Shown piece after piece: positions 59,068 through 64,000 of a DNA stretch of 64,000 nt. Location of the stretch: assembly GCA_024516155.1 (NCBI GenBank), contig JAJJXM010000011.1:901501-965500 (forward strand). The letters are read 5' to 3'. Source of the stretch: Pyronema omphalodes. Taxonomy: Eukaryota > Ascomycota > Pezizomycetes > Pezizales > Pyronemataceae. The translations under genes and the position numbers were made by a program. The notes under the pieces are model-generated. The model was not told the origin of the DNA and did no database searches. It saw only the letters and a list, made by a program, of their open reading frames with translations. The stretch's first letter is position 1, and each line of letters starts with the position of its first letter.

Positions 59068-60780
59068 TTTTTGTCTCCCTCTCTCTCGCCTAAAACTTCT
59101 CAAATATCGTTCTCAACCCTGACTTGATATCAAATATCTCTTCTTCCCTGTCTTCTCCCTGACGCCTCCACCGGCCTCTATATTGCCTTATCCTGCTTCT
59201 CTCCTCCATTTTTGATTGTTGCGGCTAATCCAAAACAGCGGTTTTCGAGCATCTTCCACTAGTTGTAGAGATCATCTGGCATTTCTGGTGGACTGCCTTG
59301 TAAGGGCGTCGTCATTCTTCCCAATCATGTGTTTGATTCCCCCTCGTTACCTTTTGCCTTTTAAGTGTCTTCGCCTTCGACGGACATTGACTCTCCTTCT
59401 GGACTGTAGTAGTTACAGTGATGCCAGTCACGGCATTATTCTAGACATCCGGAATCATACGGCTCGGAGTTAGTTATGGTCTCAGTAGAAGTAAGAAAGG
59501 GTGTGATGTAAAGCTCAATCCCGGAGCATTGAGAGCATCTCAAGTAATGGGGACGGCATATCCGATACGTGTATGTATCAAGATATGTCCAGGTGATGTA
59601 TTTCATTGTTTCTGGCCAGGAGGTTATCCATTCATGGGTGCTCTCGGTTCATGCCTGTAGTTTTCCAAAGGTCATTTCCTATTATCAGCAGGATTATGTT
59701 CGGTGTCTCGGACATTTCGGATTCCTCTGAAATGACCAACAGTTACATTCCCATATCTTTGACTTGCGGTAAAGCCTACGGCTATTACCTCTGGTAAATC
59801 AAGTATGAAGATAGCAATGTTATCGTACAGTTTTTTCATGAGGTCTACGAATCTCGCCTCTGGCAGTATTTACTACTGATTTTTCGACAAGAGGCACAGT
59901 AAACTTTCCGTAGTGCTATATCTTCCATCCAGATAGCATATATCATCAATATGTGTGCTAGGGTTTCCTTGGACTGCATGGAATCATTCTTGGCTGGTGT
60001 CGTGGGTCACTTGAATCAGACGGTCAGTGTGGATTGTGCATTTGCATCCCTCAATAACCACCACGTTTCCTCTAAGAATTAAAAACATACCAAGTGATCG
60101 TTTTGTGGGGGCCATGCATGCTGTGATGGGTATCAGCTCATGTTGTCCCTATGTTCTATTGAGGGAATGGTCGATTTGATCATCAGAGGAGTTAATGAGA
60201 CATTGATAAGCGTTTCCAGAGGTTTTGAAGTGGGGTATGAGGTGGGCATAGTTTTTGAAACATTGAAACAATGTTTCTTGATGCATGGCGCGTAAACAAG
60301 GAGGCACACTATGATTTCACGACGGAATCAACGGAATATTGATATGTTCTCTGTAAATTAACAGCCATGCATAGACGACTACAAAAAAACAAAGTTGGAT
60401 AGGATGGTTGATGGTTTCCGTGCAGTTTGTTGAAAACTTCAGGGCATCACCTATGTGTTGTAGGTCGTTCGCTGTTCTTATCAGTAAGGACTGATCAATC
60501 CGACTGGAGGATATGCATTAGTGATAATCGATGATCATTGCCTTTAGTGCACATCAGCAGGCCTATGTTGAGGTATGCACTGTATTTTTTATGCAACTGT
60601 TCATATGAAGTTTCAGAATTTATAATCCGAAGTGTATACCGCATAATTTCATGAGATTCCGCTTAGAAATTCTATACAAAAACTCTCGGAAACCGGTATG
60701 TTCTCTATTTTCTTCTGGTGTAACCATTGTGAGATTTACGATTTACCGGTCCTGCGCAAAGATTACGGTATCTTAGATGA

Positions 60781-60805
60781 CTGATCGGTGAAACATACCG
60801 ATCAG
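60781..60805. repeat. Perfect 9-bp inverted repeat (hairpin)
   Basis: CTGATCGGT, a 7-base loop, then ACCGATCAG. No adjacent gene or T-run, so a terminator role is unlikely. Confidence 0.7.
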
Positions 60806-60850
60806 TATAGATGAGTCATCATCTAAACAAATTTATCGGTTAAGATGACG

Positions 60851-60910
60851 CCCGGTGATGACACCATCCCGGTGATGATGCCATTCCGGTGATGATGCCA
60901 TTGCGGTAAT
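60851..60910. repeat. 17-bp minisatellite, about 3.5 copies
   Basis: Units of the form YCCGGTGATGATGCCAT at 60851, 60868 and 60885, then a decayed partial copy. Confidence 0.75.
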
Positions 60911-62190
60911 GTAACTGGGATATGTAGATGATATTCCGATGGGGAGAAAAGCGTGATTCATTTTTTCATAAAAGGAGAGCATATAAGGTTTGCAGTGTTA
61001 ATTATGAAAAGTTTCCAGAGGGAATCTGAATCAAAATCATTATACTCGGGCCTAAAAGTAGTGGCGCTAGCCACCATCTTCAGACACGAATCAAAAATAA
61101 AATATACACAGTAATGTGGCTACAACTTGATTTCAATAGAATATCACTTTGTTCGATATGTACTTGCATTCTTCATTTCATTTGGTATTTGAGGTACCGC
61201 GCTTTGCGTTACATGCCCACCCTAGTCTATATGTTGCATTCTAGCTGATCAAAAATCAGAATTAGTTGTTTATAGATGCCTTATCGAAGTACGGCATCTG
61301 TAAAACGCATCAACAGCCTCCTCATCGTGGCAAAAGACAAGATGTACCGGTGCATTAATCAAAGATGGAACTGCATACATATGAATGTGACCGTTTCACC
61401 GTGTAACATTTCTAGGCGTTCCTGTAGCGTAATATGGTCGTATGACTATGTATGTCTGAGGACGGTTTATTCTGAGACAGCCAATTGATTTTCATTTTGA
61501 TGGTATCTTTGGTAACTTTTAGATGCAGTATTGGTGTATACTTACTTTATTGAGAAGCTCGGGCGAGCTTTTGGGTTAAGCTGTTTCTGTCATTAGCGAA
61601 CGAAGTTCGCATAGATATGGCTGAGGGCAAAAAAATTTGTGTAGCCTGATGTTGGGAAATCAATGTTTTGATAGCAACTGCAAGTCTCTGATGCAAGTCA
61701 TCGTTCGCATTCGATCCCTTCACTACCCTGTCCACTCCGATCCCCGGCTGCTGCTGTGGCAACCTTGACGTGCGCTTTCTTGCCCCACTTTACTTTTTCA
61801 GACAAAACTGATCGTTCACTTTATCTCCCGGATATATACACATGAATACTGTGCATATACCGAGATTAACGCATTAATGATCTAATCAAAAAGAAAATAC
61901 ACAAAAGGAAGAAAGAAAAAAAAAAAAAAAAAAAGAAGATTCCGCGCGCGTGTTTTCTCTCTACGCTGCTGTTGTCCCTGACAATCTCCCCCACCCTCCC
62001 CCGCACACGACCGACCATCTCCATCACACCGGCGACAGCCGCACGTCCCTAAGGAGCTATGACCAATCAATTTCTTCCCTTCTAGAGTAGCGACCTACTG
62101 CTAGCTATCCTGGCATCGCGTACGGGGTATATAAATGTCCGCCACAGCTCTCACGTCTAGGACATATCGGTACAACGAGTATCAGAAACG

Positions 62191-64000
62191 ATGGCGATAA
62201 CACGAGAAGCTGCGCTGCAGAAGTTACTTCCATTAGGATACAATTTGGAGGTTGAGGCGATTCGAGAGAAGGAATATCCACAGCTGACAGGTAATAAGTA
62301 CAGTAGCTAAAGTCCTGCTACCGGTAGTGCTTTTATCTAACGGAGACAGATTGCGTTTACCTTGACCACGCTGGAACAACCCTCTATCCGAGATCCGGAA
62401 TCGAAGCTTTTTCCGCTGATCTGTGTTCGAATCTCTACGGTAATCCTCACTCGCCATCGGCAGCTTCACAACTGTCTACAAAACGTGTCGAAAATGTTCG
62501 CCTACGAGTACTTCAGTATTTCCACGCTAGTCCGGAAGAGTTTGATGTCGTCTTCTGTGCGAATGCCACGGGTGCTATGAAGCTCGTTACGGAAGCGTTT
62601 TCGGCACTGGAAAATGGTTGGAGCTACAAATACCATGCGGATGCACATACGAGCTTGGTCGGAATTCGAGAGACAGCGAATGATTACCGTTACTTCAGGG
62701 ACGACTCAGAGGTCGAGGACTGGTTACAGCAACCACGGACAGACTCAGAGGCCGAGACCGGCATATTTGCGTGGCCGGGACAATCAAATCTTACCGGCCG
62801 TCGTTGTCCTCGGGAGTGGGCTCAAAAACTAAGGGCGGCACACCCCAATTACTACTCGTTACTTGACGCTGCCGCCCTGGTCTCCACTGCACCACTTGAC
62901 TTGAGTGATGTTGAATCAGCACCTGATTTTACAGTCCTGAGTTTCTACAAGATCTTTGGATTCCCAAATTTAGGAGCACTGATCGTACGGCGAGCTTCTG
63001 GTCATATACTGAGAAACCGGAAGTATTTTGGGGGCGGAACAGTGGATGCCTTGACGATAGGCAAGAATTTTTGGGTAAGAAAGAAGGAGGATCCACATTC
63101 CTACCTTGAAGATGGTACCCTCCCGTTTCACTCAATCATCGCTCTCGATGCTATGATGACGGCACATGAACGGCTTTACGGCAGCGTACAGAATGTCTCG
63201 AAACATACGTTCGCACTCGGAAAGCTGGCTTATGAACACATGTCCAACTTAAAGCATTCGAATGGTCAGAAGGTTGTGCATTTTTACGGCGGAGGAAATT
63301 ATGATTCATCTTTATCTCAAGGAGCAACAATCGCATTCAATCTCTTGAAGCCTGATGGCTCATGGATTGGATATGCCGAGTTTGAAAAGTTGGCCTCAGT
63401 CAAAGGAATCAGTCTGCGCGTAGGCGGGATGTGCAATCCAGGTGGTATGGAGGCATATATAGGAATAAAGCCTTGGGAGGTAGAGCAGAACTACGCAGCC
63501 GGCCATGTCTGTTCCGACAACCACGATATTATGAATGGCAAACCAACGGGTGCTATCAGGATATCGTTGGGGGCTATGAGCACAGTTGACGACGTACTGT
63601 CGTTCATAAACTTCTTACACGAGTTCTACACCGACAAAGCAGCAGTCCCACTAGATTTTGGAACTGCAATTCACGGCGGTCCAATGGCCATAGTCGACAG
63701 TTTGATCATCTGTATGTCTATTTATCCAAAAAACTGTTTTGTCCTTTCTAACATATGGTGACCAAAGATCCCATCAAATCCTGCGGTGGCTTCAAGATTC
63801 CTGCCGGTGTCTCATGGTCTCTCAGGCCTCATGGCTTCTCCTGGGACCGGGAATGGTGTCTCGTTCATCTAGGCACTGGCGCCGCCCTGAGTCAAAAAGC
63901 TTACAACAAAATGACAACCGTTCGTCCTTCGATAAACCTCGAAACAGGAATGCTTACTGTATCCGTTCATAATCGTCCCGATATCAAACCCCTCCAAATT
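62191..64000 (+). CDS. hxB: Molybdenum cofactor sulfurase, partial (cut by right edge)
   Basis: This PLP enzyme passes sulfur from L-cysteine to the molybdenum cofactor of xanthine dehydrogenase and aldehyde oxidase (Aspergillus hxB, plant ABA3, human MOCOS). Exons 62191-62290, 62350-63711 and 63768 to beyond 64000 are all in frame; the last stays open to the edge. The NifS-like domain shows VYLDHAGTTLYP, NLYGNPHSPS, FCANATGAMKL, the LDAAALVSTAPLDLS acidic block, the PLP-lysine motif SFYKIFGFPNLGALIV and the cysteine motif RVGGMCNPGGMEAYIG. The MOSC N-terminal beta-barrel begins with YPIKSCGGFKIP. All catalytic motifs seem intact. A TATA-like TATATAAA lies 60 bases upstream. The C-terminal MOSC half is outside the window. 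Confidence 0.93.

Larger units (their letters stand above)
59068..62190. other. Gene-poor AT-rich DNA up to the Mo-cofactor sulfurase gene
   Basis: Three kilobases without a supported gene. It holds a 17-base minisatellite (60851-60910) and a short hairpin (60781-60805). A TATATAAA at about 62128 lies 60 bases before the sulfurase start codon and is a likely TATA box. Confidence 0.45.

Overview
The window is nuclear DNA of a filamentous ascomycete fungus (Pezizomycotina). Genes carry short introns of about 50-70 bases with GT donors, CTAAC/CTAAT-like branch sites and AG acceptors. The gene set is fungal: Vtc4 polyphosphate polymerase, Sam37/Tom37, a Rab11-type Ypt31, a molybdenum cofactor sulfurase and a PHD-JmjC demethylase. 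An early-diverging class (Orbiliomycetes or Pezizomycetes) is only a guess. All intron positions are read by eye from splice signals, frame and family knowledge.

Region 1-35 kb is a dense housekeeping block. In order it holds: a Pro/Thr-rich repeat protein cut by the left edge (-); an M16-family metallopeptidase of the YOL098C/C05D11.1 type with a one-base frameshift (-); Ypt31/Rab11 (-); the Obg-type mitochondrial GTPase Mtg2 (-); actin-capping protein beta (+); a derlin (-); splicing factor Bud13 (+); a large PHD-JmjC protein (-); a small zinc-finger protein (+); Sam37 (+); Sym1/Mpv17 (+); eIF4E (+); Vtc4 (+); and a basic disordered protein with repeated TRS motifs (-). Divergent pairs (Mtg2/capping beta, derlin/Bud13) share promoters of about 235-280 bases.

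Region 35-44 kb is transitional. A four-exon gene of unknown family (41381-43592) has a truncated, mosaic, inverted copy at 36897-37905. One 476-base block, including an intron, is nearly identical between the two, which points to gene conversion. Between the copies lies a secreted, membrane-anchored protein that looks like a CE2/SGNH esterase without its catalytic residues.

Region 44-62 kb is gene-poor accessory DNA. It holds a broken small secreted cysteine-rich gene, one tRNA-Gly, long poly-C tracts, degenerate tandem repeats and relics of Tad1-like LINE retrotransposons. It also holds two internally deleted hAT elements, each with terminal inverted repeats and a perfect 8-base target-site duplication; the longer one still encodes the hAT dimerisation domain. 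I found no intact transposase or reverse transcriptase. From 62.2 kb ordinary coding sequence resumes with a molybdenum cofactor sulfurase that runs off the right edge.

The housekeeping genes do not form a pathway or cluster. The most unusual items are the paired hAT derivatives, the predicted esterase pseudoenzyme and the inverted duplicate with a conversion tract. I saw nothing that clearly amounts to a new multi-gene system.
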